The position numbers and the translations under genes were made by a program. From positions 1 through 41,997 of the forward strand of contig NZ_FOHV01000024.1 in the NCBI RefSeq assembly GCF_900111395.1: a stretch of DNA of 41,997 nucleotides, given 5' to 3'. This document shows, piece by piece, positions 18,554 to 27,319 of this stretch; the stretch's first letter is position 1; the number at the start of each line of letters is the position of its first letter. The notes below the pieces were generated by a model. That model had not been told where the DNA came from. It searched no databases and was given only the letters and a program-made list of their open reading frames with translations. The DNA is from Thorsellia anophelis DSM 18579 (GTDB lineage Bacteria; Pseudomonadota; Gammaproteobacteria; Enterobacterales; Thorselliaceae).

Positions 18554-19368
18554 TGATCATCATTTATTGTTTAGGAATTCTTGTCGGATTAGTACTCGGT
18601 TTAACAGGGGCTGGAGGTGGGATTATTGCTATTCCAGTCTTAATGTATGGGCTTAATTGGGATTTATTAACTGCAGGACCAGTTGCTTTAATTGCAATCG
18701 CCTTTGGTGCTTGGGTTGGTGCTTATTATGCTTATCAACAAGGCATGCTCAATTTTAAAGCGGGTATAATTATGGCCCTTTTTGGTATGCCTATCACTCC
18801 TCTAGGTCAATTACTAGCACGATCTATACCTTATTGGATTTTATTGATATTATTTATTTTTGTTATTTTTATTGTGGCGATTCGAATGTGGATGAGCACA
18901 ATTAGTGATTTCGCATTAAGGAATAATCAGAATAATCATTCATTAATTGAGAAAAGTTCCTCCTTTCTTTCATCTTTTAAGTTAAGTCAATCAAAACTCA
19001 GTTCTTTTAGTGTATTTATTTTTATCGGTATGGTCTCTGGGTTGATGACAGGGTTATTGTCAGTAGGAGGCGGATTTATCATTGTTCCTTTGCTGACTCA
19101 ATTAACAAAGCTAAATATTAAGCAAGCAAGTGCCACTTCGTTACTTGTGATAGCAATAATCAGTACAGTGGGTGTTATTAGTGCAGAGATGAAGGGCGCT
19201 CATTTTCCTATGCCGTTTACAATTTGGTTTACTATCACTGTTATAATAGGTCTATTATTAGGCCGGCGTATAACGCAGCATCTATCTGATAAAGTGATTT
19301 TACGGAGTTTTTCAATTCTATTGATACTAGTGGCTTTAATGATGCTTAGTCAGTATGCGCTTAAATAG
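18553..19368 (+). CDS. TauE/SafE-family sulfite/sulfonate permease
   Basis: 271 residues with about eight membrane helices. Each half begins with the family repeat: GLVLGLTGAGGGIIAIPVL near the N-terminus and GLMTGLLSVGGGFIIVPLL near residues 160-178. TauE/SafE proteins export sulfite, sulfoacetate or related organosulfur anions; in BigR operons this gene is thought to remove the sulfite made by the dioxygenase. It is the last gene of the bigR-yeeE-yedE-tauE run, overlapping its predecessor by one base. Confidence 0.88.
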   Translation: MIIIYCLGILVGLVLGLTGAGGGIIAIPVLMYGLNWDLLTAGPVALIAIAFGAWVGAYYAYQQGMLNFKAGIIMALFGMPITPLGQLLARSIPYWILLILFIFVIFIVAIRMWMSTISDFALRNNQNNHSLIEKSSSFLSSFKLSQSKLSSFSVFIFIGMVSGLMTGLLSVGGGFIIVPLLTQLTKLNIKQASATSLLVIAIISTVGVISAEMKGAHFPMPFTIWFTITVIIGLLLGRRITQHLSDKVILRSFSILLILVALMMLSQYALK

Positions 19369-19702
19369 CTAAATAATTCTTTTGAACATGGCTAGTTTTA
19401 CAACAAGCTGAGTAGGTTAACTAGCACGGTAGACAAATCATTTATCTGAGTTGGGTTTGCTAGTGTACGATTTAGCAAATGGTTTACTTATGCGGGGATG
19501 AACCCTAAATCTTAATTAATCATTTTCAATAATTTACTTCATTGAGAGATGATTTTGATATACTTAATAGAAAATTCGGTGTTTAACTAACTTTATTGCT
19601 TGATTCTCAATTATTCGAATGTAACCAAAGAATGTTTATAATATCGGATGATCTATTGTCTGATATCAAATAAATGGAACACACACTAAATGGAACGATA
19701 CT
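19369..19702. other. Intergenic stretch between TauE/SafE gene and dsbD
   Basis: 334 bp. It has two small inverted repeats, GCTAGTT/AACTAGC (19391-19425) and TTTGCTA/TAGCAAA (19456-19479), neither followed by a T-run. Just before dsbD, AAATGGAAC occurs twice (about 19673-19694). I see no gene. It probably ends the tauE transcript and starts the dsbD one. Confidence 0.4.
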
Positions 19703-21571
19703 ATGTTATTAAGCCAGAGTAGTTTATCTGAACGTATTTATGCCTATTTATTACATAAACGAATTGTTATAGCCTGCTTTTTAAGTTTATTGATTGGGTT
19801 ACTTAGCGTATCCCATTCAGTAGAGGCAAACTTATTTGGTAACACAAAGGGTAATGGCCAAGATGTATTATCAGCAAATCAGGCTTTTGTCTTAGATTTT
19901 ACTCAAAAAAATGAGTCTCTTGTTTTAACTTGGGCTATATCCCCTGGTTATTATTTATATCAAGATAAATTTGAAATTAAAGCGAAAGATAGTCGTGTTA
20001 GTGATATTACCTTTCCTATCAGCATGTCACATGTTGATGAATTTTTTGGTGAAGTACAAATCTATCGGGATCAGGTTAGTTTACCATTAACTATTTATGA
20101 AACAGGAGATAACCCTAGTTTAAGTATAACTTTTCAGGGATGCGCTGATAGAGGGATTTGTTATCCACCGAAAAAAATTGATATCCCTCTTAAATTATTA
20201 GACCGTCCTTTAGATTCTGCTAGTGTTATAGGGGAAACTAAGACAGAAATTGATTCGTCGTTATTAGAAGAAAGTCAGGTAGATCAACTTCAAAATAAAA
20301 TAAGTGACCAAGCAGGAGAATTAAGTTTTTCAGTATGGTGGGCATTTTTTCTTGGTCTCGGTGTTGCGTTTACTCCCTGTGTGTTACCTATGTATCCACT
20401 TATGGTTGGCTTAATTGCAGGGCGAAAAAATAGTCAGTCGACAACTAAAATAGGATTGTTAGTATTTAGTTATATTCAAGGAATGGCTTTAAGTTATACG
20501 ATATTAGGTGTTATTGTTGCGCTTGCAGGTATTAAATTTCAAGCAGCACTACAACACCCTATTTTATTAGGCAGTATTGCCATTTTATTTTTGATATTAG
20601 CCGGTAGCATGTTTGGATTCTATCAATTAAATATGCCAAGCTCAATTCAAACTAAATTAGTCAATTGGAGTAATCAGCAAAAAAGTGGCTCGTTTATTGG
20701 TGTTTTTTTTATGGGGGCGATTGCAGGACTACTTTGTTCTCCCTGTACAACCGCGCCACTTTCCGCAATATTACTTTATATAGCTAAAAGTAATGATATA
20801 CAGATTGGTGGATTAGCCCTTTATTTGTACGCGCTTGGAATGGGATTACCTCTGATGGGATTTGCTTTATTTGGACATAAATTAATGCCTAAAGCAGGTG
20901 CTTGGATGCAATATGTGAAAGAATCGTTCGGGTTTATTATTTTAGCGTTACCGCTATTTTTGTTAGAACGATTTGTACCCGCACAAATCAGTGAATTACT
21001 ATGGGCATTACTGATAACCGCATTTATTGCATGGGCATTATTTATCGCTTTGCAATCTCAAAAACCGAGAGCGAGAATTGTTCAAATAGGACTTTGCTTG
21101 ATTTTATTGATAAGTGCATATCCCTTGCAACAAGTGGCTTGGCAAATGATCACTCAAAAAACTGGTTTTTACTTGTTAGCTACGCCTCAAGGAAATTCGC
21201 ATCAAGCTGAGTTAAAGTTTATTGACGTGGTCACACTTGAACAATTGAATGAGGAACTTATGACTAGCCAAGAAACGAATCAAATGGTTCTGCTTGATTT
21301 TTATGCTGATTGGTGCGCGGCATGCAAACAATTTGAAAAATATACGTTTTCAGATCAAAAAGTGCAGGAACTACTAAAAAATACGAAACTCATTCGATTA
21401 GATGTTACCGAAAATACAGATGCTAATACAGCGCTATTGGCAAATTATGACATACTTGGATTGCCCGCTATTTTAATCATCGATGGCAAAGGGGAAGAGA
21501 AAACCAGGATAAATGGGTTTTTATCCGCGCAAAAATTTATCAGTCAAATCAAGACTTTTTATCTAAATTAA
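19703..21571 (+). CDS. dsbD: Thiol:disulfide interchange protein DsbD
   Basis: 622 residues, full three-domain DsbD. After a signal/anchor (about 19-43) comes the periplasmic immunoglobulin-like domain with Cys147 and Cys153 (GCADRGICYPP). An eight-helix core carries Cys226 (AFTPCVLPMYP) and Cys345/Cys348 (LLCSPCTTAP). The C-terminal thioredoxin-like domain has WCAAC (Cys538/541). It passes electrons from cytoplasmic thioredoxin to periplasmic DsbC, DsbG and CcmG. The next gene is dsbG, a likely client. The N-terminal extension before the hydrophobic core is about 20 residues, so a slightly later start is possible; the ribosome binding site is weak. Confidence 0.95.
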   Translation: MLLSQSSLSERIYAYLLHKRIVIACFLSLLIGLLSVSHSVEANLFGNTKGNGQDVLSANQAFVLDFTQKNESLVLTWAISPGYYLYQDKFEIKAKDSRVSDITFPISMSHVDEFFGEVQIYRDQVSLPLTIYETGDNPSLSITFQGCADRGICYPPKKIDIPLKLLDRPLDSASVIGETKTEIDSSLLEESQVDQLQNKISDQAGELSFSVWWAFFLGLGVAFTPCVLPMYPLMVGLIAGRKNSQSTTKIGLLVFSYIQGMALSYTILGVIVALAGIKFQAALQHPILLGSIAILFLILAGSMFGFYQLNMPSSIQTKLVNWSNQQKSGSFIGVFFMGAIAGLLCSPCTTAPLSAILLYIAKSNDIQIGGLALYLYALGMGLPLMGFALFGHKLMPKAGAWMQYVKESFGFIILALPLFLLERFVPAQISELLWALLITAFIAWALFIALQSQKPRARIVQIGLCLILLISAYPLQQVAWQMITQKTGFYLLATPQGNSHQAELKFIDVVTLEQLNEELMTSQETNQMVLLDFYADWCAACKQFEKYTFSDQKVQELLKNTKLIRLDVTENTDANTALLANYDILGLPAILIIDGKGEEKTRINGFLSAQKFISQIKTFYLN

Positions 21572-21726
21572 TAGGGGTGGGAATAGTTTGGAAAATGGTG
21601 TTTCTATTTACAAAACAGTTTTATCATTATAACAAACAAGTCTCTATCGCTAGAGGATACATGTCTCGGTGCGATTTTCTAATAATATCATCGAAGCTTA
21701 ACAGAATACTCAGCAAAGGATCTTAA

Positions 21727-22557
21727 ATGACAATTTTGAACACCAATCTATCAAAGTCAACAGGCATATTATCAAGCGCTCTGCTTAATACAAAATTTAA
21801 ACTAAAACATACCTTACTTGCGATGACTTTCATACCTGCCATTGCATTAGCAGAGGAAGTCACTTACCCAGAACCAATTGCGCGTTGGCAGCAAGAGGGA
21901 GTATCGATTGTCTCTGAATTTAAAGCTCCTAATGGTATGCGTGGTTTTACAGCGATGTATGAAGGGGTAGGAATTACCTTATATCTTATGGCTGATGGAG
22001 AACATGTATTATGGGGAGATTTATATGATGCAAAAGGAACAGATTTATCCGCAGAAGCATTAGAAGCGGCTATTTATAGTAAAATGGCTGCTGAATTATG
22101 GGAAAGAATGGAAAAAAGCACTTGGGTACAAGATGGTAGCACTGAAGCGAAGCAAATTGTTTATGTCTTCACTGACCCTAATTGTCCCTACTGTAGGGAA
22201 TTTTGGCAGACATCAAGGCCTTGGGTTGAAAGTGGTAAAGTGCAATTAAGACATATTTTAGTGGGTATTTTATCAGATGAAAGCCCATTAAAAGCTGCTG
22301 CAATTTTGAATGATAAAGACCCCGCTGCTGCCTTATTGGCGTACGAGCAATCTAATGGGCAAGGTGCTTTAGCGTTACCTAATGAGATAGATGAAAAGAC
22401 ACTTGCAAATCTTGAATCAAATTTAGAGATCATGGATGCATTAGGAGCAAGCGCTACTCCTGCAATTTACTATTTAAGTCCTAAGGGTAGATTACAACAA
22501 CAACTTGGTATGCCAGATGATAAGCAGTTAAAAGCAATTATGGGCGAGCCAGAATAG
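21727..22557 (+). CDS. dsbG: Periplasmic thiol:disulfide interchange protein DsbG
   Basis: 276 residues. A signal peptide ends at ALA (about residue 42), preceded by a long n-region. An N-terminal dimerisation domain (about 44-110) is followed by a thioredoxin fold with Cys153/Cys156 in DPNCPYCREFW, then RPWVESGKVQLRHILVG and the cis-proline loop SATPAIYYLS, all closely matching E. coli DsbG rather than DsbC. DsbG keeps single cysteines reduced, protecting them from sulfenylation, and is itself reduced by DsbD, the preceding gene. AAAGGATC lies upstream of the ATG. Confidence 0.93.
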   Translation: MTILNTNLSKSTGILSSALLNTKFKLKHTLLAMTFIPAIALAEEVTYPEPIARWQQEGVSIVSEFKAPNGMRGFTAMYEGVGITLYLMADGEHVLWGDLYDAKGTDLSAEALEAAIYSKMAAELWERMEKSTWVQDGSTEAKQIVYVFTDPNCPYCREFWQTSRPWVESGKVQLRHILVGILSDESPLKAAAILNDKDPAAALLAYEQSNGQGALALPNEIDEKTLANLESNLEIMDALGASATPAIYYLSPKGRLQQQLGMPDDKQLKAIMGEPE

Positions 22558-22610
22558 CACATTCACTTTAAACTAATTATGCATTGGTCAATTATAAAAA
22601 GGATGAATAA

Positions 22611-24158
22611 ATGAGTATTCAAACTCGGTTATACCTTTCATTAGTCTGTATTTGTCTCTTAGTATTAGGGTTAGGTGGAGTGATTAGCTTTGATTTTTGG
22701 CAGTCATTTGCCAATCAACCTGCTGCTTTAGAGCGGGCTCCTAACATGAATGATAATCTTAAAGGGCATATGCTATTTATTTTACTGAGCATAGCGAGTG
22801 TGATTGCAATATTAATCATCACAGGGATATTGACTATTCGCTATATTTTTAATCATATCGGCGCCGATCCTGAACACATTTTAATTGTTGCAAATAAAAT
22901 TGTTTCAGGCGATTTAACATTAGAAAATAAACAGGGCATGCAAAACGTTAAGCCAGATACTATCATGGGTGCGATCATTAAAATGCAAGCAACTTTGCTA
23001 AGCACAATTGTTGCTGTGCGAAGTGGCATGGATAAGATGTTTTCTGCTGCAAATGAAATTGCGATAGGTAATCAAGATTTAGCCAGAAGAACACTTGAAG
23101 AAGCTGAAGGACTAGAAATCACAGCAACGGCTATCGGACAGTTGACAGCTACAGTTAAGCAGAACTCAGATCATGCTAAAGAGGCAAACGATCTTGCTCA
23201 TGTCGCCTCTGATGTGGCTAAAAAAGGGGGAGAGGCGGTTGATGAAGTGATTAGCATGATGGAAAAAATTAATGATTCATCAAAACGTATTGTGGATATC
23301 ATTAGTGTCATTGATGGTATTGCATTTCAGACAAATATACTTGCTTTGAATGCCGCTGTAGAAGCGGCACGAGCTGGCGAAGCTGGCCGCGGGTTTGCTG
23401 TGGTTGCAACTGAAGTTCGTAATTTAGCGCAAAGATCTGCAAGTGCAGCAAAAGAAATTCAAACCCTAATTGATCACTCAGTAACGAATGCTGACATAGG
23501 TCGTGAAGTGGCAAACCATGCAGGAACAATCATGGATGACATTGTCGATAGAGTGGATGAAGTAACCACAATTATTAACAGTATAAGTCAAGCAAGTGAA
23601 GAGCAAAGCATTGGCATAGAGCAAATAAATCAGTTAATTTTGAAAATGGAACAAAGAACTCAACAAAATAGTTCTTTAGTTGATCATGCCGCCACAGCCG
23701 CAACAGATATGCAAGAGCAATCATCCAAGCTCTCCCATCTAATCGGTCAGTTTAAAGTGGTTGATTCGGATGAAACACACGCACCGACATTACATATCAA
23801 AAGTTCTTTGCCAATTATGCCTATTAGTGATTCGCTAGCAGTAGCACCTCAATTGGGCCCTGATGACATGGAAGAAGTTGCTAGAGCGGGATTTAAAAGT
23901 GTCATTATCAATCTACCTGACTATGAAATTAATCAGCACCAACCTACCGCAGCAGATATTATTGCAATTGGCAAAATAAAAGGTTTAACAATTAAACATC
24001 AACCTGTGGTTGGTAGCCAAATTAATCAAATGGATGTGAATGAATTTGGGCGATTATTAAATAGTTTACCAAAACCTACGCTTGCATTTTGTCGAAGTGG
24101 TAAGAGGTGTTCTAAGTTATTTAATTTGTTGAATGGACAAGAAAGTGATATCAATTAA
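22611..24158 (+). CDS. Methyl-accepting chemotaxis protein fused to a C-terminal DUF442 rhodanese-like domain
   Basis: 515 residues in one uninterrupted frame. TM1 is about 7-28; only about 22 residues face the periplasm; TM2 is about 53-76. A HAMP-type linker follows (IFNHIGADPEHIL... SGDLT, about 79-103). The signalling domain has the conserved hairpin tip about 236-278 (IAFQTNILALNAAVEAARAG). After a linker (about 382-400), residues about 401-508 form a DUF442 domain with LAVAPQLGPDDM, SVIINLPDYE and AFCRSGKRC (Cys494, Cys500). There is no periplasmic sensor domain, so the DUF442 domain is the obvious input or output module. It is about 49% identical by hand alignment (51 of about 104) to the standalone protein at 15084-15428. 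The usual C-terminal CheR-binding pentapeptide is absent. AAGGATG precedes the ATG. It lies 53 bp after dsbG, probably in its operon. Confidence 0.9.
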   Translation: MSIQTRLYLSLVCICLLVLGLGGVISFDFWQSFANQPAALERAPNMNDNLKGHMLFILLSIASVIAILIITGILTIRYIFNHIGADPEHILIVANKIVSGDLTLENKQGMQNVKPDTIMGAIIKMQATLLSTIVAVRSGMDKMFSAANEIAIGNQDLARRTLEEAEGLEITATAIGQLTATVKQNSDHAKEANDLAHVASDVAKKGGEAVDEVISMMEKINDSSKRIVDIISVIDGIAFQTNILALNAAVEAARAGEAGRGFAVVATEVRNLAQRSASAAKEIQTLIDHSVTNADIGREVANHAGTIMDDIVDRVDEVTTIINSISQASEEQSIGIEQINQLILKMEQRTQQNSSLVDHAATAATDMQEQSSKLSHLIGQFKVVDSDETHAPTLHIKSSLPIMPISDSLAVAPQLGPDDMEEVARAGFKSVIINLPDYEINQHQPTAADIIAIGKIKGLTIKHQPVVGSQINQMDVNEFGRLLNSLPKPTLAFCRSGKRCSKLFNLLNGQESDIN

Positions 24159-24259
24159 TAGATTTAATTTCACACGGTCATCTATAACAACGGTGAAGTA
24201 CGTGCTATTACGATTTAAAAAACCACTGTGAATTAAATGTTATTGAGCAAATTAAAGGG

Positions 24260-24297
24260 AATGCTAGACCATTTTTGAGGCAAAATGCTCTAGCATT
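24260..24297. terminator. Hairpin between the chemoreceptor gene and the Old Yellow Enzyme gene
   Basis: Stem AATGCTAGA (24260-24268) with TCTAGCATT (24289-24297), plus an inner CATTTT/AAAATG (24270-24287) around TGAGGC; one C-C mismatch. It continues TTTAGTG on the plus strand. It lies between convergent genes and may terminate both. Confidence 0.65.
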
Positions 24298-24339
24298 TTA
24301 GTGTTTATGCACAAGGCAAATAGTTATTCTTTAAATAGT

Positions 24340-25479
24340 TTATTTGTTTAATGCATCAGTGGCATTAGTTGTCGAGATATCCATGTCTGGATGAGGTTTA
24401 AATAGGTCAGATCTTCCTCTTGGTGCACAACGAACATACTGTAACGGTGCATTTACTTTTGCTCCTAATACTTCCGCAGCATGCCATGGCCATCTTGGAT
24501 TATAGAGTATCGCTCTGGCTAATCCGATTAAATCCGCTTGTTGCTTGGTTAAAATAGACTCTGCTTCTTCTGGCTTTGTGATTAACCCTACTGCGATAAC
24601 TGGTAGATCAGGAACAGCTTGCTTGATCGCTTGTGCTAGCGGAACTTGATAGAGTGGGCCTACTGGAATTTTTTGTTGGTCACTGAGTCCAGCGCTTGAT
24701 ACATGCAAATAGGCACACGACCTTGCTTGGATAGATTTTGCAACTTCAATCGCCTCTTCAATATCAAATCCACCTTCAACCCAATCAGTTGCTGAAATTC
24801 TGACACCAATTGGTAATTTAAAATCTGGGTGAGCATTTAATCTATCAATAATCTCAAGCAATAAACGCATACGATTATTTAAGCTTCCACCATATTCATC
24901 CGTACGAAGATTAGTAATAGGAGATAAAAATTCGTGTAAAAGATACCCATGAGCTGCATGAATTTCAATAATATCAATCCCGATAGATTGAGCTCTTAAC
25001 GCAGCCTGAACAAACTCATCAATAATAATTTCTATTTCATTAATCGTAAGTGCAACAGGATTAGGATAAGAGTCATGGTAGCGTACAGCCGAGGGAGCGA
25101 CAACTTGCCATGGTTTTTTGACATCAGATTTCCAAGGAACAGGCGTGGAGGCTTTTCTGCCTGCGTGTGCTAATTGAATACCGACAGGAGCATTCGCTAT
25201 TTTTCTGGCTTTATCTAAGTGAAGTTTAATTGCTTGTGCTCTCTCATCATCCCAAATACCTAAATCAGCCTCAGATATACGACCAGCTGGCGTAACTGCT
25301 GTTGCTTCAATGATAAATAGGCCTGCACTAGACATCAGCATTGAGCTCCAGTGTTGAAAATGCCAATCATTTGCAAAACCATCTATGGAAGAATAAGTAC
25401 ACATTGGAGCAATAACGATTCGATTATCTAAATTTAGCGTTGATTGCGGAAAAGTAAATGAAGTAAAGAGTTGAGACAT
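24340..25479 (-). CDS. Old Yellow Enzyme family NADH:flavin oxidoreductase (YqjM/XenA class)
   Basis: 379 residues from ATG 25479, which has AAGGAAG; the frame is open 15 codons further but without a good start. It is an FMN-binding TIM barrel. RIVIAPMCTYSS with the Cys that tunes FMN in the YqjM/XenA class, QLAHAGRKAS, HAAHGYLLHEFLSPITN with the His-Ala-Ala-His pair and RTDEYGGSLNNRMR are present, as is a late GLARAILYNPRWPW. Members reduce alpha,beta-unsaturated carbonyls, nitroesters and quinones with NAD(P)H; the substrate here is unknown. It sits near sodA and mdaB, in line with a stress role. Confidence 0.9.
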   Translation of the reverse strand: MSQLFTSFTFPQSTLNLDNRIVIAPMCTYSSIDGFANDWHFQHWSSMLMSSAGLFIIEATAVTPAGRISEADLGIWDDERAQAIKLHLDKARKIANAPVGIQLAHAGRKASTPVPWKSDVKKPWQVVAPSAVRYHDSYPNPVALTINEIEIIIDEFVQAALRAQSIGIDIIEIHAAHGYLLHEFLSPITNLRTDEYGGSLNNRMRLLLEIIDRLNAHPDFKLPIGVRISATDWVEGGFDIEEAIEVAKSIQARSCAYLHVSSAGLSDQQKIPVGPLYQVPLAQAIKQAVPDLPVIAVGLITKPEEAESILTKQQADLIGLARAILYNPRWPWHAAEVLGAKVNAPLQYVRCAPRGRSDLFKPHPDMDISTTNATDALNK

Positions 25480-25691
25480 AAAATCTTCCTTAATATTTAT
25501 GGGGTGTTCAAAATGAACGTGCATTATTATTTTGATTTAATTGGATGTGTCTTAATTGTATTGTTATGAAATTTAAAGCCTAATTGAGTGTTTAAATAGT
25601 TATTAACTGGCTAAATAGTTTTAGGTATATAAAATGATGAGAAATCAAATGCTTTAATCTAGCAAGCTTGATTGATTCGTTAATAATTATC

Positions 25692-25723
25692 ATGAAAGAA
25701 GAGAAAATGATCTCTTCTTTCAT
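25692..25723 (-). terminator. 13-bp perfect hairpin downstream of sodA
   Basis: Arms 25692-25704 (ATGAAAGAAGAGA) and 25711-25723 are fully complementary around AAATGA. It lies 59 bp past the sodA stop. No T-run follows, so it may be a weak terminator or a 3'-end stabiliser. Confidence 0.5.
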
Positions 25724-25781
25724 ATCAAAAAACTTCAACGAACTACTATTAATATACTTGTTACAATAGTAGTAGGTTATA

Positions 25782-26402
25782 TTATTTTACTTGTGCAAAA
25801 CGGTTAGCCGCTTCATCCCAGTTAACAACATTCCAAAATGCTTTAATGTAGTCAGGACGACGGTTTTGGAATTTCAAATAATAAGCATGTTCCCACACAT
25901 CTAAACCTATTATTGGAAAACCAGAGCAGCCAGCAACAGCTTGGCCCATAAGTGGACTATCCTGATTTGCAGTAGACACAACGGCAAGTTTACCATCTTG
26001 GTATACTAACCAAGCCCAGCCAGAACCAAAACGGGTAGCTGCTGCCTGTTCAAATTTTTCTTTGAATGCGTCAACAGAACCAAAATCACGCTCAATCGCA
26101 GCTTTAAGATCACCTGCTAAAGTTGTACCTACTTTTAGACCTTTCCAAAATAAGCTGTGATTCGCATGGCCACCAGCGTTATTACGAAGAACAGGACGTT
26201 TTTCAGCAGGAACTTTGTCTAAATCAGCAATAAGCGCTTCAACGCTTAATTTAGCAAGATCAGGTAAATCTGCTAATGCATTATTTGCATTATTGACATA
26301 AGCTTGATGATGCTTGCTATGGTGAATTTCCATGGTTTCTTTATCAAAGTGTGGCTCAAGTGCATCATATGCATAAGGTAATTCAGGTAAAGAGTAACTC
26401 AT
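25782..26402 (-). CDS. sodA: Superoxide dismutase, SodA (Mn) type
   Basis: 206 residues from ATG 26402 (GGAG six bases upstream), the same length as E. coli SodA and very similar to it. It converts superoxide to oxygen and peroxide in the cytosol. Metal ligands are His27 (in [12 protein letters not shown]), the His of [11 protein letters not shown], and Asp/His of [22 protein letters not shown] and [11 protein letters not shown] are of the Mn-type rather than Fe-type, but metal specificity needs experiment. An upstream in-frame TTG is not needed. It is followed by a long hairpin. Confidence 0.95.
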   Translation of the reverse strand: MSYSLPELPYAYDALEPHFDKETMEIHHSKHHQAYVNNANNALADLPDLAKLSVEALIADLDKVPAEKRPVLRNNAGGHANHSLFWKGLKVGTTLAGDLKAAIERDFGSVDAFKEKFEQAAATRFGSGWAWLVYQDGKLAVVSTANQDSPLMGQAVAGCSGFPIIGLDVWEHAYYLKFQNRRPDYIKAFWNVVNWDEAANRFAQVK

Positions 26403-26577
26403 AATCATCTCCAAAAGTGTTGTTAAATGAATGCGCCAAATTAAAAAATACTAATTGGTGCCGTTTATGATGATACCTAAAATAGGACAAAAATACTTCA
26501 TGAATTTTACATTTTAAGCAAATATATCCCTAAAGAAAGTACAGAGCTGTTTTTAGCGGGATATCTCACTCAAAAAA

Positions 26578-27159
26578 TCATTTGATAACTGTTTGCAAAT
26601 GCGTTTTATAGCGTGCTAAATCAGATTCAATTGATGGTGATTTAATTACATCATGACAAGAGAAACTCTCAAGTGGTGCCAGACCTATAAATTGATTAGC
26701 TTTATGGAAAGGAAAGTAAACAGCATCAAAGCCTTTTCCTTCAAAAAACTCATCGGCATCGTCAAATGCCGCTTCAGGCGCATTCCAAGTTGCACTTATC
26801 ATATAATGACGACCTTGAAGTAATCCTCCTTTACCATAATTTTTATTTGGGTTAGTTCGACTTCTACCGTCACTTGCATATAATTTTTGATGGCCTGCTG
26901 TAAATACTTCATCAATATATTTTTTAAGGGTCCAGGGTGCGCCCATCCACCATGCTGGTTGTTGATAAATAATAACGTCTGCCCATAGAAAATGATTGAT
27001 TTCATTTTCTATGTCATAACCATCAGCTATATTAGTCAATTTAACTTCATGACCTAATTGACTAAGTTCTGATTGAGCAAATTCAGCTAAGGTAGCGTTT
27101 AATTTGCCAAAAGAGTGCCCAAATGCTTCTCCAGCATTAATGATAAAAACACGGCTCAT
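26578..27159 (-). CDS. mdaB: NAD(P)H quinone reductase MdaB
   Basis: 193 residues from ATG 27159 (GGAG upstream), the exact length of E. coli MdaB. A flavodoxin-like quinone oxidoreductase that makes quinols by two-electron reduction, avoiding semiquinone radicals. MSRVFIINAGEAFGHSFGKLN, IIYQQPAWWMGAPWTLKKYIDEVF and GKGGLLQGRHYMISATWNAP are family hallmarks. It diverges from a LysR-type regulator 160 bp away, which may control it. Confidence 0.92.
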   Translation of the reverse strand: MSRVFIINAGEAFGHSFGKLNATLAEFAQSELSQLGHEVKLTNIADGYDIENEINHFLWADVIIYQQPAWWMGAPWTLKKYIDEVFTAGHQKLYASDGRSRTNPNKNYGKGGLLQGRHYMISATWNAPEAAFDDADEFFEGKGFDAVYFPFHKANQFIGLAPLESFSCHDVIKSPSIESDLARYKTHLQTVIK

Positions 27160-27319
27160 TGTTTTACTCCAAGTATGTATAAGTTTATTTTTCAATAAGG
27201 AATTCATGTTGCCACAAACATGTTATCTACCACATAGTTTAGACTATTTATTTTTGTCTAAAAATAGCATAATAAGTAAAAGATTTTTTCATAAATGATC
27301 TAAATAAGAGAAACACGAG

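Noticed and set aside
19391-19479. Two small inverted repeats read as a terminator after the TauE/SafE gene
   Set aside because: Stems are only 7 bp and no T-run follows either one; reported only as part of the intergenic description.
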